Assembly: GCA_965233855.1 (NCBI GenBank)
Contig: OZ247586.1
Coordinates: 434,001-498,000, forward strand
Origin: Megaera_A sp965233855
Lineage (GTDB): Bacteria; Pseudomonadota; Alphaproteobacteria; Rickettsiales; Rickettsiaceae
Direction: 5' to 3'
DNA: 64,000 nt
The position numbers and the translations under genes were made by a program. The notes below the pieces were generated by a model that saw nothing but the letters and a program-made list of their open reading frames with translations, was not told the origin of the DNA and did not search any database. Below, piece by piece: positions 1 through 8,215 of this stretch (position 1 is the stretch's first letter; each line of letters begins with the position of its first letter).

Positions 1-311
1 TCATGGTTATTACGAAGATAGGGAATTTTTTGGGGTGAGGTAGGAGAATGGAGAACAGCAATGTCCATCTCTTTATCAACTAATATAAGTTTTGCAAGGG
101 TGGGTTTTACAGCTCCTCTAATTGCAATGTTTTGGCAATTCTCTACTACATGTTTATTGGTCACTATATTGTCTCGATTGACAAAAAAACCGCTTCCCAT
201 AGAAATTTGGTATTCCTTTCCAGCCATAAGCCCATGAAACCTTACTTCATCCCAACTATCAGCGATTGCACTAGCTGGTATAGTTAGTATAATCAATAAC
301 AATAAAAGCAT
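1..311 (-). CDS. Trypsin-like serine protease, N-terminal part (runs off window)
   Basis: This open frame starts with ATG at 311 and continues past base 1, so only the first 103 codons are visible. It begins with a hydrophobic signal peptide ending near Ala-Ile-Ala (residue 17), which suggests export to the periplasm. The segment GSGFFV followed by TNKHVV (His54) and DIAVL (Asp83) matches the His and Asp parts of the chymotrypsin-fold catalytic triad; the Ser part would lie outside the window. The family includes secreted trypsin-like and DegP-related proteases, and the visible part cannot tell these apart. It is divergent from tyrS. Confidence 0.75.
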   Translation of the reverse strand, partial: MLLLLLIILTIPASAIADSWDEVRFHGLMAGKEYQISMGSGFFVNRDNIVTNKHVVENCQNIAIRGAVKPTLAKLILVDKEMDIAVLHSPTSPQKIPYLRNNH

Positions 312-324
312 TTAAGCTTTCCCC

Positions 325-352
325 TTGACAAAATTTTGTAATAATTTAAGAC
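325..352 (+). promoter_or_regulatory. Possible sigma-70 promoter of tyrS
   Basis: A perfect -35 hexamer TTGACA lies at 325-330. About 16 bases later there is only a weak -10 (TAAGAC). It sits in the gap between the divergent protease and tyrS. The -35 is seen directly; its function is inferred. Confidence 0.35.
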
Positions 353-382
353 TACATCATTACAAAATAAAAGAAAATATTT

Positions 383-1615
383 ATGACTTTTTTCGAAGAA
401 TTTAAGAAGCGCGGCTATTTCTATCAATGTACAAATGAAAATGCATTAGAGGACAAGATGAATAAGCAAAAAATAATTGCTTATATTGGCTTTGATTGTA
501 CAGCTAAGTCTTTGCATGTTGGTAATTTGATGCAGGTGATGATCTTAAGATTATTGCAGCAATATGGTCACAAACCAATTGTTTTAATTGGCGGCGCTAC
601 TACAAAAATTGGAGACCCGACTGGGAAAGAAGAAGCTAGGAAATATTTATCAGATGATGATATATCTTCTAATATTGCCGGAATAAAAGAATCTTTATCT
701 AAATTTATTAAATTTGGAGATGGTCCATCAGATGCTGTAATGATGAATAACTCAGATTGGCTTGAGTCAATAGGTTATATTGAGTTTTTGCGTGATATGG
801 GGCGGATGTTCTCAGTCAATAGAATGCTAACAATGGATTCGGTGCGGTTAAGATTAGATCGAGAACAATCATTAACTTTTCTTGAGTTTAATTATATGCT
901 GCTTCAAGCATATGATTTTTACTACTTGAATAGGGAGCACGGGTGTGGCTTGCAGCTTGGTGGAAGTGATCAATGGGGAAATATTGTAACAGGTGTGGAT
1001 TTAGTTCGTAAAGTAAATAGAAATGAATCTTTTGGTTTAACAACTCCTCTACTCACAACTGCTTCTGGCGTTAAAATGGGAAAGTCAATTAGTGGTGCTG
1101 TTTGGCTTAATGAAGAACAGCTGTCTGTTTATGATTATTATCAATATTGGAGAAATACTGAAGATGCAGATGTAGTAAAATTTTCAAAATTATACTGTGA
1201 ATTTTCAGAAGCAGAATTATTAAATTTTGAGAAACTAGCGGAGGAAAATATAAATGAAGCAAAAAAGAATTTGGCTTATAGAGTAACTCAGCTATGTCAT
1301 GATGAAGAAAAAGCGCAAAAGGCAATGGAAACAGCTATAAAAGTTTTTGAGCAAGGGGATGTTGGTGATGATTTACCTTCTATAATAATTGATGCATCAC
1401 GTTTAGAAAATGGAGTTTCTTGTATAGATTTATTTCTTGAAATAGGTCTCACTTCATCAAAAGGTGAATCAAGGCGTTTGATTCGAGGTAAAGGGGCAAA
1501 AATAAATGATATTCAGGTAGATGATGAAAACATGATGTTGGATACTAGCCATCTTGTAGACGGGGCGATTAAACTATCTGCTGGTAAAAAGAAACATGCA
1601 TTAGTTAAGATATAG
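383..1615 (+). CDS. tyrS: Tyrosyl-tRNA synthetase
   Basis: This cytoplasmic class I aminoacyl-tRNA synthetase charges tRNA-Tyr. The 410-residue length is normal for bacterial TyrS. The HIGH-type motif appears as HVGN (residues 45-48), and the KMSKS-type motif as KMGKS (231-235). The region around GGSDQWGN (193-200) is typical of tyrosine and ATP binding. An S4-like RNA-binding segment occupies roughly residues 345-410 (SRRLIRGKGAKIND). The 3' end overlaps the convergent recO gene by 11 bases, an arrangement that shows how compact the chromosome is here. Confidence 0.97.
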   Translation: MTFFEEFKKRGYFYQCTNENALEDKMNKQKIIAYIGFDCTAKSLHVGNLMQVMILRLLQQYGHKPIVLIGGATTKIGDPTGKEEARKYLSDDDISSNIAGIKESLSKFIKFGDGPSDAVMMNNSDWLESIGYIEFLRDMGRMFSVNRMLTMDSVRLRLDREQSLTFLEFNYMLLQAYDFYYLNREHGCGLQLGGSDQWGNIVTGVDLVRKVNRNESFGLTTPLLTTASGVKMGKSISGAVWLNEEQLSVYDYYQYWRNTEDADVVKFSKLYCEFSEAELLNFEKLAEENINEAKKNLAYRVTQLCHDEEKAQKAMETAIKVFEQGDVGDDLPSIIIDASRLENGVSCIDLFLEIGLTSSKGESRRLIRGKGAKINDIQVDDENMMLDTSHLVDGAIKLSAGKKKHALVKI

Positions 1616-2315
1616 TTTGCATTAATTCTATAAAAGTTAATCTGGCTGGCGGGCTTGGCTTGTCAATCAATATGTATCTTTCGAAAAAATATGATGTTAA
1701 CTTAAAGGCATCATTAATTTCATTTTTATTTGATTTGCAATCCTTGATTAGGAATTGTGGTAGTTTTAGGAGTTTATCTACGTACGATTCTCCTGCTTCT
1801 TTTGATACGGCTTGACCTGATTTAGGTGATACATAAATTAGATTATCATGATCGCCCGTTGCTGCGCATGAATCCAACTGCAATTGATATCCGGATTCTT
1901 TTAGTATTTCTAATTCAAATTTTATATATTCTTCGAATGAAAAATTTTGTTTCAAGCTTTCCATGAACTGAACTAGCTTAGGGAAGAGATTATTATGTGG
2001 TTCACGTTCGCAAAAAGAGGCTTTTAGAACGCTGACGATAGAATTAAAAGCATATAATTTTTCTTTATTAATCATTAAACATGAATTATATGATTTTATC
2101 AGTTCTGCTTTTGCAGATCCAATATGTTCGTGAAGTCGTGCATTCCAGAAAAAGTCAACAAGATTACCTTCTACTAGATTATCACCTGATTTTTTATTAT
2201 ATTGTCTGAGCACGCCAGAATAAATGCCATGATTTTCTGTGAAAATAGTAATGATGGAGTTGCGTTCTTTCAGTACAGTTTTGGATAATATTATTCCACG
2301 ATCCTTGAAATTCAT
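1605..2315 (-). CDS. recO: DNA repair protein RecO
   Basis: RecO works with RecR to load RecA onto SSB-coated single-stranded DNA in recombinational repair. The 236-residue length fits the family. The N-terminus (residues 1-75) reads as the RecO OB-fold, with the usual opening in which the protein redirects a growth-related lysine-rich strand (DRGIILSKTVLKERNSI). An alpha-helical middle section follows, with the Ala-Thr-Gly region near residue 160. It is convergent with tyrS and overlaps it by 11 bases. Assignment rests on overall family resemblance rather than on catalytic residues. Confidence 0.88.
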   Translation of the reverse strand: MNFKDRGIILSKTVLKERNSIITIFTENHGIYSGVLRQYNKKSGDNLVEGNLVDFFWNARLHEHIGSAKAELIKSYNSCLMINKEKLYAFNSIVSVLKASFCEREPHNNLFPKLVQFMESLKQNFSFEEYIKFELEILKESGYQLQLDSCAATGDHDNLIYVSPKSGQAVSKEAGESYVDKLLKLPQFLIKDCKSNKNEINDAFKLTSYFFERYILIDKPSPPARLTFIELMQTIS

Positions 2316-2375
2316 GTATATATGATTTGAAATTACATTATAATTGATTTTTTAAGATATTATTTGAATTTGGTT

Positions 2376-3194
2376 ATGAAAACAATGAAATTAACATCTA
2401 TTATTTTTATTCTATTCTTCTCATGCGTTGCTTGGGCAAAAGAGACAAAAACTGAAGAGTTTAACGAAAGAAGAACATTGGTGTTAGCTGGTGATTATTG
2501 GTGTCCATATAATTGCCACCCAGATAGCAAACTTCCTGGTTATCTCGTTGAATTAATAAGAAGGTCGTTATACATATACAGGATTGATGTAGAATATCGT
2601 ATGATGCCTTGGAGTGATGCTTTAGATCTAGCCGAAAAAGGTGAGGTTGATGGTGTGATAGGAATTAGTAGCGTTAAAGGACGAGATTTATTAACAACTA
2701 GGCTCCCACTTGAGTTTAGTATGACTGATGCTTTTACTAGAAATGATACTGAGTGGATATATGACGGTCTTGGTTCTCTGCGTGGTAAGAAAGTTGGTAT
2801 TATTCTAGATTACATAGTTGATGAAGCAATTAATCATTATGTAGGGATTAATTATCCTATTAACCCAGGTGCTTTCTCTGTTCAAGAAGGTGAAAATGCA
2901 GTGATAGAGTCTATAGCAGATCTTATCGATGGTGATAGTGATGTATATCTTGAGGATAATAGAGTGGTAAAATATTATATAGAGGAGAATGGATTATCAC
3001 CATATATTAGAAATGCTGGACATGTTAGTAGGGTAAAGCTTCCAGTATATATTGCTTTTTCCAAAAAACTACCTAATGTTAAAAGATATATAAAATATTT
3101 CACAGAAGGCTTGGCTTCTTTAAAAGCAACAAGTGAATTAGATGATTTACGAGCTAAATATAATATGGATTTAGGTGAATTAAATGGTTCATAA
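2376..3194 (+). CDS. Periplasmic substrate-binding protein (SBP family 3-like)
   Basis: The product looks like an extracellular solute-binding protein of the amino-acid type. I place the start at ATG 2376, because it gives a clean signal peptide (lysine-rich start, hydrophobic core, ending near CVAWA); a TTG at 2364 is also in frame. After the signal peptide come the two-lobed binding-protein patterns, including GYLVELIRR, a DGVIG segment and GKKVGIILDY. No ABC permease or ATPase lies nearby, so it may be an orphan receptor or serve a distant transporter. Its last 11 bases overlap the next gene, which suggests translational coupling. Confidence 0.75.
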   Translation: MKTMKLTSIIFILFFSCVAWAKETKTEEFNERRTLVLAGDYWCPYNCHPDSKLPGYLVELIRRSLYIYRIDVEYRMMPWSDALDLAEKGEVDGVIGISSVKGRDLLTTRLPLEFSMTDAFTRNDTEWIYDGLGSLRGKKVGIILDYIVDEAINHYVGINYPINPGAFSVQEGENAVIESIADLIDGDSDVYLEDNRVVKYYIEENGLSPYIRNAGHVSRVKLPVYIAFSKKLPNVKRYIKYFTEGLASLKATSELDDLRAKYNMDLGELNGS

Positions 3195-3699
3195 AATTAT
3201 AAAGTTTAAAAATCTTGAACCTAAAATTCATGAAAGCGCATATATTGCTTCAGGGGCAGTTATTGCAGCTGATGTAACAATTGCTGCAAATGCAAATATT
3301 TGGTTTAATACAGTTATTCGTGGTGATGTGTCTCCTGTTAGTATTGGAGAAAATACAAATATACAAGATGGTTGCGTTGTACACACATCAAGGTTTGATG
3401 GGCCAACTAACATAGGGAGTAATATCACAATAGGTCATATGGCTTTAATTCATGCTTGCACAATTGAAGATAATGCATTTATTGGTATGCAAGCTGCTAT
3501 TATGGATAAAGCGATTGTTGAAGAATATGGTTTTGTTGGAGCTGGTAGTCTTTTGCCACCGGGGAAAGTTGTAAAAAGAAAGGAATTGTGGGTTGGTAGC
3601 CCTGCAAAATTTGTCAGATATATAACTGATGAAGAGCTAGACTTTATGCGGGGTAATATTGAAAATTATTTAGAACTTGCTCAAGAATATAAGAAATAG
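3184..3699 (+). CDS. Gamma-carbonic-anhydrase-like hexapeptide-repeat protein
   Basis: This 171-residue protein consists almost entirely of left-handed beta-helix hexapeptide repeats, of the YrdA/PaaY/gamma-carbonic anhydrase type. Three histidines sit where the family places its metal ligands: His67 in CVVHTS and His85/His90 in IGHMALIH. The N-terminal IWFNTVIRGD motif is also typical. The fold and metal site are well supported; carbonic anhydrase activity is an inference, since many relatives lack it. It is the second gene of an overlapping group (3.2-5.3 kb). Confidence 0.85.
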   Translation: MVHKIIKFKNLEPKIHESAYIASGAVIAADVTIAANANIWFNTVIRGDVSPVSIGENTNIQDGCVVHTSRFDGPTNIGSNITIGHMALIHACTIEDNAFIGMQAAIMDKAIVEEYGFVGAGSLLPPGKVVKRKELWVGSPAKFVRYITDEELDFMRGNIENYLELAQEYKK

Positions 3700-3709
3700 G
3701 TTTTTTATA

Positions 3710-4864
3710 GTGATAAGGATTGTTATATCTATTTTTGTTTTATGTTACTCGATATCTGCATGCGCTGAGTATAAATATGAGAAAATCGAAGAAGATGGTC
3801 ATGTTATTCATCTAGTTATAGTTGACCCTTCTGAATATGAAGCTTCTTTAGTTTCTGCACATAATCAAGTTTTTGGACGCGAAAGAACAGGAGATGTTGC
3901 TAAGAGAGAGAATGCTGAAATAGCAATAAATGCTGGTTTTTTTGAAATTGGTGATATTCAAGATGGTCGACCAACTGGTACTTTAGTTAGTAATGGGCAA
4001 ATTTACGGTATGCGAACAACAAAACATGCTTGTTTTGTGAAGAGAGGTGATAAATATTCAGTTGAAGTAATCTCTCCATCGTTGGTAATTTCAATTGCAG
4101 GTAGGGATCATGAAGTATCTAGATTTAATAGGTTTGCTGGTGGAACTAGGTTCTATTATTATAATAGTAATTGGGGTAGATCGACATTAAGTGGTTATAA
4201 TGAACGTAATGAGATAGCTATTAGCAAGGATAGTAAGATTGTTCAACTATCAAATCATGGGAATATTAGAATTCCATATGGCGGTCATGCTATTTCATTT
4301 CCAAAAGATGTAGATATAAGTCATATGCGTGTTGGCGATGAAGTGGAGTTTAGTTGGACTCCATCTTACCTTACTGACATAGATAGTTTTGCAGTAATGG
4401 GTATCCCGTCATTGTTTGTTGATGGGAAAGTGAGAGAAGATTTATCTGAAAAACATAAACATGCAAGAACCGCTATTGGTATTAGAAATGATGGCAAGTT
4501 AGTAATTGCCGTTGTGGAGCATCTATATAAGAGAAATATTGCTGATGTGTCTATGTTTGAAGTTCGTAAAATTTTAGAGAAGAGAAATGTGTCTATTTCT
4601 GGAGCTACTCTATCAGATTTAAAAACAATTCTTCAAGAAGATTTGCAATCAAAAGGTAAGGCAGTTGGTTTTACCACAAAAGAGCTTGGATTATTCATGT
4701 TAAAACAAGATTGCACATCTGCGATTAATCTTGATGGAGGTGGGTCTTCTACATTATTTATGGATGGTAAATATATAAATCATTCAATAGGAGATAGTGA
4801 TGAATCAGCTGGTCAATCTGTTGTACGTCCCGTGTCAGACGTAATAATTTTTAAAAGGAAATAA
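3710..4864 (+). CDS. Exported phosphodiester glycosidase (NAGPA domain) family protein
   Basis: The C-terminal region has the family hallmark NLDGGGSSTLF (near residue 350), and INAGFFE appears near the front, as in phosphodiester glycosidase/NAGPA-domain proteins that cleave sugar-phosphodiester bonds. The open frame extends back to a TTG at 3677, but GTG at 3710 gives a better signal peptide (MIRIVISIFVLCYSISACA) and does less overlapping with the upstream gene, so I use it. The protein is probably periplasmic or surface-exposed. Related proteins in other bacteria act on exopolysaccharide or cell-envelope glycans; the substrate here is unknown. Confidence 0.8.
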   Translation: MIRIVISIFVLCYSISACAEYKYEKIEEDGHVIHLVIVDPSEYEASLVSAHNQVFGRERTGDVAKRENAEIAINAGFFEIGDIQDGRPTGTLVSNGQIYGMRTTKHACFVKRGDKYSVEVISPSLVISIAGRDHEVSRFNRFAGGTRFYYYNSNWGRSTLSGYNERNEIAISKDSKIVQLSNHGNIRIPYGGHAISFPKDVDISHMRVGDEVEFSWTPSYLTDIDSFAVMGIPSLFVDGKVREDLSEKHKHARTAIGIRNDGKLVIAVVEHLYKRNIADVSMFEVRKILEKRNVSISGATLSDLKTILQEDLQSKGKAVGFTTKELGLFMLKQDCTSAINLDGGGSSTLFMDGKYINHSIGDSDESAGQSVVRPVSDVIIFKRK

Positions 4865-4867
4865 AAT

Positions 4868-5308
4868 ATGTTAAAGCATAAAATAGTTACAAGAATTGAG
4901 ATTGACTCTAATATAGAAAAAGTTTGGAAAGTGTTAATGGATTTTGAGTCGTATAATCAATGGAATCCATTTATAAAATCAATTGTTGGTGATCAGGAAA
5001 AGGGTAATAAGTTGAGAGTTGAGATATTACCAGTAGGAGATAAAAAAACATCTATTTTTACTCCGGTAGTTCAGAAAGTGAATAATAAAAAACATTTTAG
5101 TTGGAAGGGGAGTTTGCCAATTCCTGGCCTGTTCACTGGAACACATATTTTCGAAATTGAAGAAAATAGAGAGAGTGTAGTTTTCATCCATAAAGAGGAG
5201 TTTTGTGGGTTGCTGATACCTTTTATGAAGTCAATATTAAAAGCCACCGAGTTAGGTTTTGAGAAAATGAATAAAGCTCTAAAAGAAAGAGTTGAATCAA
5301 ATAATTAG
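4868..5308 (+). CDS. SRPBCC (START-like) domain protein
   Basis: This 146-residue protein fits the polyketide cyclase/dehydrase-like SRPBCC superfamily. Evidence is the N-terminal pattern of a helix-grip protein (VTRIEIDSNIEKVWKVLMDFESYNQWNPF), a central beta-rich region with GLFTGTHIFEIEE, and a long C-terminal helix ending in LKATELGFEKMNKALKERV. Such proteins have a hydrophobic pocket for lipids or other ligands. It starts 3 bases after the glycosidase stop and probably belongs to the same transcript. No catalytic role can be read from the sequence. Confidence 0.78.
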   Translation: MLKHKIVTRIEIDSNIEKVWKVLMDFESYNQWNPFIKSIVGDQEKGNKLRVEILPVGDKKTSIFTPVVQKVNNKKHFSWKGSLPIPGLFTGTHIFEIEENRESVVFIHKEEFCGLLIPFMKSILKATELGFEKMNKALKERVESNN

Positions 5309-5365
5309 ATTTAGACAAAATGGATGCTAGATGCTAGAGATCTATGGCATATGTTTGATAAATGT

Positions 5366-6745
5366 CTAATTGTAGTTTTGTGATCTTTTTTGTAACACAT
5401 AGCAAATCATAAAGCAGATTAGGTTCATCATAGTTCCAACGAAAACTCCTTTGAAATTGATAGTTGTTGAAAACATAGTTTCCCAAATTATAAAACTTGC
5501 TGCACCAAATAAACACGATAATGCTAAAGCTTTTTTACTTATTACAATATCAAATAAAGCTAGTATAAGGGGAGCTAGGATCACGGGTCCCCAAAAGCCT
5601 GCAATAAAAATTACAAGATCAGCAACTCTATTGAAGCAAAGTGCAATGATAATAGCTAAACTTCCAATTAGGATATTAATAATCCTGGCAAAAAACAACA
5701 TTCTATTTTGGTCTTGAATTTGGAATATGGGCTTTAAAAAGTCTTTAACCAAAGTTATTGAGGTTATATTTAAGTCAGAATCTGCTGTTGACATTACAGC
5801 TGCCAATAACCCTACTACTACAAAACCTTGTATTCCAACTGGTATTATGTGATCAATTAGTTGTGGTAGAGCCAGACTAGCTTTTGCTTCTGGGAAAATA
5901 ACAAATGCTAAAAGACCATTGATAGTTATAAAAATTAGAAAAATTGCATATATAAATGATTTGATATAGATCGCTTTGGATGTTGCAACACTGTTCTTAT
6001 TGATTAAAGATCTTTGGATGAATGTTGGAAACATGTTCATAACAGCAAAACCAAGAGTGGCTGATATTGTAGCTACTAGTAAATCTTGATTGTTAAATAA
6101 GGATATTTTTTCATGAGGGATTGCTGCAATGAAATTAGAGATGCCTAGTTGATGAATTCCAAATATAGAAATAACTGGAATCGCAAATAATATGGCAAAG
6201 AATTGTAGCTGATTAGCAAATAATACGGATCTAAACCCTCCAATTGTTGTGTATGTGACAACTATTCCATAGCTTAAGATTACCCCATATATATAATTTA
6301 TTTGTAATATATATTCAAATATTCTTCCGCTGACACTAATTTGCGCCGCTACTAATCCAATTGAAACTAAAATGGATGAAAATCCAGCTATATATCTACC
6401 AATCGAGCCGTAGTAAACCGCCATTATGTCGCCCACTGTTTCGGCTTCATAATGCTTTATTATTCTAGGTATTATGTAATACGCTATTGCCAAATCAACA
6501 GGTATGGCAAAGAGTAAGCCGTAGCTATATGAAATGTTATCTGCAAAAGCTTTTTCAGCGATTCCAAAAGTAGTTCCGCCACCAATGGTAGAGGCAAAGA
6601 TAGTTGCAACAAGAATAAGTTTATTCTTTTGTATGCCACCAGTTACTTTCGAAAAACTTTTAAAGCCATCTTGCTTGGATCTTTGAAAAATACCAATTAA
6701 CAGTAAAACTATAAGATATGAAAAGACAATGACTATATCGATCAT
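5366..6745 (-). CDS. Sodium:solute symporter (SSS family)
   Basis: This polytopic inner-membrane protein of 459 residues has about a dozen hydrophobic segments. Family signatures are the ATIFASTIGGGTTFGIAEKA stretch (near residues 48-67), the GFRSVLFANQLQFFAILFAIP segment, and the VGLLAAVMSTADSDLN motif around the sodium site. Members import proline, pantothenate, sugars, sialic acid or similar solutes with sodium; the substrate is not readable. Its start overlaps the end of the upstream AmpG-like gene by 4 bases, so the two are probably co-transcribed. Confidence 0.85.
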   Translation of the reverse strand: MIDIVIVFSYLIVLLLIGIFQRSKQDGFKSFSKVTGGIQKNKLILVATIFASTIGGGTTFGIAEKAFADNISYSYGLLFAIPVDLAIAYYIIPRIIKHYEAETVGDIMAVYYGSIGRYIAGFSSILVSIGLVAAQISVSGRIFEYILQINYIYGVILSYGIVVTYTTIGGFRSVLFANQLQFFAILFAIPVISIFGIHQLGISNFIAAIPHEKISLFNNQDLLVATISATLGFAVMNMFPTFIQRSLINKNSVATSKAIYIKSFIYAIFLIFITINGLLAFVIFPEAKASLALPQLIDHIIPVGIQGFVVVGLLAAVMSTADSDLNITSITLVKDFLKPIFQIQDQNRMLFFARIINILIGSLAIIIALCFNRVADLVIFIAGFWGPVILAPLILALFDIVISKKALALSCLFGAASFIIWETMFSTTINFKGVFVGTMMNLICFMICYVLQKRSQNYN

Positions 6746-8016
6746 GGTATCTCCTTAGTATTTTTATTATGCCATTTTTCTAGATACAAGATGAGTACTA
6801 AAGCCGGAACTGTTGCAACTGTAGTGAATAAGAAGAAAATAGTCCAGCCCAGATTTGCAACCATATAACCAGATAATGCAGGAAAAATTGAGCGTGATAG
6901 ACCCATCATTGAGCTAAAAAAAGCATGTTGAGTTGATCTAAATTTACCATCACATAATGTTGCGATAAAAGCTATATATGCCGTCATAGTGATCCCACCA
7001 CTGATACTTTCAAAACCAGTAACAATAAACAATAGATAGATGTTTTGTCCATAAATATCCTGTACTATAAACAAAATATGTGCTATTGCATGAATTGAAC
7101 CAAATAATAATAAGCTGTCAAAAACATTGCGCTTACGCATGATGTAACTTCCTAGTAATCCGCCAATTAGAGCTGATATTGTGCCGAATAATTTTCCAGC
7201 TGTTGCAATTGTTACGGCTGGATATCCAATATGAATGAGGAATGGATTTATCATCATAGAAATAAAATTATCTGGAAGTCTGTATAGTACTAAAAATAAA
7301 AGTACCATCGCGATATATTTAGGTTTACCAACAGGTTTAGTAATTTTACTTATTATGGATATAAGGTTTTGAAATTTATTTCTATTGTTTGAGTTAAGGT
7401 CCAGAGAATTATCCAGTTTAAATGGAATTGGTTTTATGTCATTTGATAACAATATTAATAATATAGGGAAGATAATCACTACTATGCTAAATAGTTCATA
7501 TACTAAGCTCCAACCAATATACTCTGAAATCAAGATAGCTCCAGCATTGGACATGACCATACCAATTCTATAGCCGAAAATATACATTCCTGATATTGCA
7601 ACTTGATCTTTCTTTGCAATTATCTCTGTTCTGATCCCTCCGAGGGCAGCATCTTGTGATGATGATAAAAATGAAACTAGTATAGCCGCACTTGCAATTC
7701 GAAATATATCTTCGCTTGGATTAAATTTGCTCATTAAGTAGATTGCTCCGCTTAAGAGAATTTGAATAGTGATTACCCAAGAAAGTCTTTGGCCAAATAT
7801 CTTATCTAGGATTGGGACTTTTACTAAGTCAAATATAGGAGCCCACATGAAGTTAATTGCATAAGGTAGAGTTACGATTGCAAAAATTCCAATAGTTCGT
7901 ATATCAATTTTTTCAATTGAAAGCCAAAAATTTAGGGTATTGCCCGTAATCATGAGAGTAAAACCGCTCATTAATCCTAGTAGCCAGACGATTAAGAACT
8001 TCTTTTTTGTAAGCAT
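6742..8016 (-). CDS. AmpG-like MFS permease
   Basis: This 424-residue membrane protein has about twelve hydrophobic segments. It resembles the AmpG branch of the major facilitator superfamily, which imports GlcNAc-anhydroMurNAc peptides during wall recycling. Family-like features are the early FAIVTLPYAINFMWAPIFD segment and ASAAILVSFLSSSQDAALGG (near residues 109-130), with an Asp-rich turn typical of AmpG. Rickettsiales often carry several AmpG paralogs whose substrates are not all known, so muropeptide import is an inference. It is divergent from tlc across a ~200-bp gap and couples to the downstream symporter gene. Confidence 0.82.
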   Translation of the reverse strand: MLTKKKFLIVWLLGLMSGFTLMITGNTLNFWLSIEKIDIRTIGIFAIVTLPYAINFMWAPIFDLVKVPILDKIFGQRLSWVITIQILLSGAIYLMSKFNPSEDIFRIASAAILVSFLSSSQDAALGGIRTEIIAKKDQVAISGMYIFGYRIGMVMSNAGAILISEYIGWSLVYELFSIVVIIFPILLILLSNDIKPIPFKLDNSLDLNSNNRNKFQNLISIISKITKPVGKPKYIAMVLLFLVLYRLPDNFISMMINPFLIHIGYPAVTIATAGKLFGTISALIGGLLGSYIMRKRNVFDSLLLFGSIHAIAHILFIVQDIYGQNIYLLFIVTGFESISGGITMTAYIAFIATLCDGKFRSTQHAFFSSMMGLSRSIFPALSGYMVANLGWTIFFLFTTVATVPALVLILYLEKWHNKNTKEIP

Positions 8017-8129
8017 CGATGAGAATAAGGTTAATTACATAATTATACTCTCCCCACAGAGATAGTTTGATAGTATCTTACTTTAAAAAGATGGAGTCAA
8101 TAACAATAGCCAGTTGATGAGGTTTTTTA

Positions 8130-8158
8130 TTGACAAGGTTTTGGATATGAATTAGAAC
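8130..8158 (+). promoter_or_regulatory. Probable sigma-70 promoter of tlc
   Basis: TTGACA (8130-8135) is followed after 17 bases by TAGAAC (8153-8158), giving a perfect -35, ideal spacing and a 4/6 -10. It lies 58 bases upstream of the tlc start, in the gap shared with the divergent AmpG-like gene. Confidence 0.55.
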
Positions 8159-8215
8159 TATTAGGTATTTACACGGCATGTGAATACTGTTTTAAGAAGT
8201 TTCAAAAAGAAATAA

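Noticed and set aside
1107..1325. Antisense frame inside tyrS
   Set aside because: It lies wholly within the confident tyrS gene on the opposite strand and has no family features.
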